Source of the DNA: an uncultured Ignavibacteriota bacterium | Lineage (GTDB): Bacteria > Bacteroidota > Ignavibacteria > Tepidaquicellales > Tepidaquicellaceae | Length of the DNA: 6,354 bases | NCBI GenBank assembly: GCA_937959065.1 | Contig: CALGOI010000144.1 | Span: 1 to 6,354, forward strand | Direction of reading: 5' to 3' | Shown: in pieces, positions 5,060 through 6,354 of the stretch | How positions within the stretch are numbered: position 1 is the first letter of the stretch | Layout of the letters: each line of letters begins with the position of its first letter | Position numbers and translations under genes: made by a program | Notes under the pieces: model-generated | The model's input: the letters and a program-made list of their open reading frames with translations, nothing else | Told to the model about the DNA's origin: nothing | The model's database searches: none

Positions 5060-6337
5060 TTAACTTTCGTTTATGTTTTTAATTATCTCGTCGCCGAATT
5101 CTGAACATTTAAGTAGTGTCGCACCATCCATTAATCTTTCAAAATCGTATGTAACTTTCTTGCTCTGTATTGTCTTCTCAATATTATCATAGATAAGCTT
5201 AGCTGCCTCATTCCATCCAAGGTACTCGAACATCATCGCTCCTGATAGTATCACAGAACCCGGGTTAACCTTATCAAGTCCTGCGTACTTAGGCGCTGTA
5301 CCGTGTGTTGCTTCGAATATAGCGTACCCGTTCTGGAAGTTAATATTAGCGCCCGGTGCAATACCGATACCGCCAACCATCGCAGCCAGCGCATCTGAAA
5401 TATAATCCCCATTGAGGTTCATTGTAGCGATCACTGAATACTCGGCCGGTCTCAAAAGTATCTGCTGAAGGAACGCATCAGCAATAACGTCTTTGATAAC
5501 GACCTTTCCTGCTTTCACTGCTTCGTCCTGTAACCTGTTTGCTTCGTCTTTTCCCTTTTCTTCGGCTATCCTGTCATACTGAGCCCATGTCCAGGTCTGG
5601 TCGGCGAACTCCGTCTCTGCTAATTCATATCCCCAGTTCTTAAATGCGCCTTCGGTGAATTTCATTATGTTACCTTTATGAACGAGAGTAACCGACGGTA
5701 ACTTCCTGTCGATTGCATATTCAATAGCAGCTCTTACAAGTCTTTCCGTACCTTCTTTGGAGATCGGCTTAATCCCTAGTGAAGTAGTTTCAGGGAATCT
5801 TATTTTTGTAACACTCATTTCTTCCATGAGGAATTTCTTCAGCTTCTCGACTTCATCAGTACCGTACATATATTCTATACCCGCGTAAATGTCTTCAGTA
5901 TTTTCCCTGAAGATGTGCATGTCGACTTTCTCAGGATGTGATACCGGGGTAGGTACTCCTTTGAACCACCTTACCGGCCTTAGACATACATAAAGATCGA
6001 GTATTTGTCTTAATGCAACGTTAAGGGATCTGAACCCGCCGCCAACCGGAGTTGTTAGAGGTCCTTTTATGCCCACTATATATTCTTTGAATGCTTCGAG
6101 TGTTTCGTCCGGTAGCCAGTTGCCTGTCTCGTTGAATGCTTTCTCCCCGGCGAGAACTTCCCTCCAGACTATTTTCTTACTTCCGTTATAGGCTTTTTCT
6201 ACTGCCGCATCGAAAACTCTGTGTGAAGCTGCCCAGATATCTACACCTGTTCCATCGCCTTCAATAAATGGTATTATCGGAAAATCGGGTACATTCAGCC
6301 TACCCTCACTGCCTACGGTTATTTTTTCTCCGTTCAT
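5060..6337 (-). CDS. icd: NADP-dependent isocitrate dehydrogenase, E. coli/Bacillus Icd type
   Basis: At 425 residues this is a full-length Icd (E. coli 416, B. subtilis 423). It converts isocitrate to 2-oxoglutarate and CO2 while making NADPH. Substrate residues are Ser104, Asn106 and Arg110 (FRSLNVALRQ), Arg120, Arg144, Tyr151 and Lys221 (HKGNIMKF); the metal-site residues are Asp287, Asp311 and Asp315 (NLNGDYISD). The NADP set is complete: Lys350-Tyr351 (GTAPKYAG), Val357, Tyr397 and Arg401 (TYDFERLMDG), matching E. coli 344/345/351/391/395. Ser104 corresponds to the E. coli AceK phosphorylation site. Between about 248 and 281 it carries the longer segment WTWAQYDRIAEEKGKDEAN, closely similar to the B. 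subtilis enzyme and absent from E. coli Icd; such a loop has been linked to poor AceK recognition. The ATG at 6337 has a weak AAGG upstream. The promoter lies beyond the right edge, and the second IDH follows in the same unit. Confidence 0.97.
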   Translation of the reverse strand: MNGEKITVGSEGRLNVPDFPIIPFIEGDGTGVDIWAASHRVFDAAVEKAYNGSKKIVWREVLAGEKAFNETGNWLPDETLEAFKEYIVGIKGPLTTPVGGGFRSLNVALRQILDLYVCLRPVRWFKGVPTPVSHPEKVDMHIFRENTEDIYAGIEYMYGTDEVEKLKKFLMEEMSVTKIRFPETTSLGIKPISKEGTERLVRAAIEYAIDRKLPSVTLVHKGNIMKFTEGAFKNWGYELAETEFADQTWTWAQYDRIAEEKGKDEANRLQDEAVKAGKVVIKDVIADAFLQQILLRPAEYSVIATMNLNGDYISDALAAMVGGIGIAPGANINFQNGYAIFEATHGTAPKYAGLDKVNPGSVILSGAMMFEYLGWNEAAKLIYDNIEKTIQSKKVTYDFERLMDGATLLKCSEFGDEIIKNINES

Positions 6338-6354
6338 TTTGCTGCCTTAATTTT

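Noticed and set aside
3633..5082. Several plus-strand open frames of 64-107 residues opposite the Thermus-type IDH
   Set aside because: All are antisense to a conserved enzyme, have biased Ser/Cys/Arg composition and show no family resemblance.

Overview
The window is a compact chromosomal segment, about 40% GC, from what looks like a Bacteroidota/Ignavibacteriota-type bacterium. The phylum call is an inference. It rests on a TonB-dependent receptor with an N-terminal carboxypeptidase-regulatory-like domain, an HTH_34-type winged-helix regulator, several starts with little or no Shine-Dalgarno sequence, and a promoter with the Bacteroidota-type TAnnTTTG -7 element. Every supported gene is on the minus strand, so the reading order runs from high to low coordinates. 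No gene-free stretch exceeds 300 bases.

Right half (6337 to 3596): two isocitrate dehydrogenase genes of different subfamilies lie head to tail, 12 nt apart. The first (5060-6337) is an Icd of the E. coli/Bacillus type. It has the Bacillus-like surface insertion and a complete NADP-binding residue set. The second (3596-5047) is a Thermus-type IDH with a C-terminal extension domain. Its adenosine-ribose site reads Thr-Ile instead of the Lys-Tyr typical of NADP enzymes. A strong Rho-independent terminator (3529-3558) closes this unit. Its promoter is beyond the right edge.

Middle (3444-3595): a 152-nt intergenic region holds the terminator, then a TTGACA/TAACTTTG promoter. Two identical perfect 12-bp palindromes (TAAAGTACTTTA) follow immediately, over the predicted transcription start and the leader. 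This looks like an operator for a dimeric regulator, most simply the winged-helix protein encoded in the operon. As RNA the two copies could also fold into one long hairpin.

Left half (3443 to 1): a tightly packed five-gene operon. It contains two paralogous six-helix membrane proteins of unrecognised family, the HTH_34-type regulator, a pterin-4a-carbinolamine dehydratase, and a TonB-dependent outer-membrane receptor truncated by the left edge. The junctions are a 1-nt overlap, 0 nt, an 8-nt overlap and 0 nt, so transcriptional and probably translational coupling is very likely. The set resembles a self-regulated envelope module, with a receptor in the outer membrane, paired inner-membrane proteins, a one-domain regulator and a small pterin enzyme. 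How the parts cooperate is not shown by the sequence. This operon is the best candidate in the window for an undescribed system.
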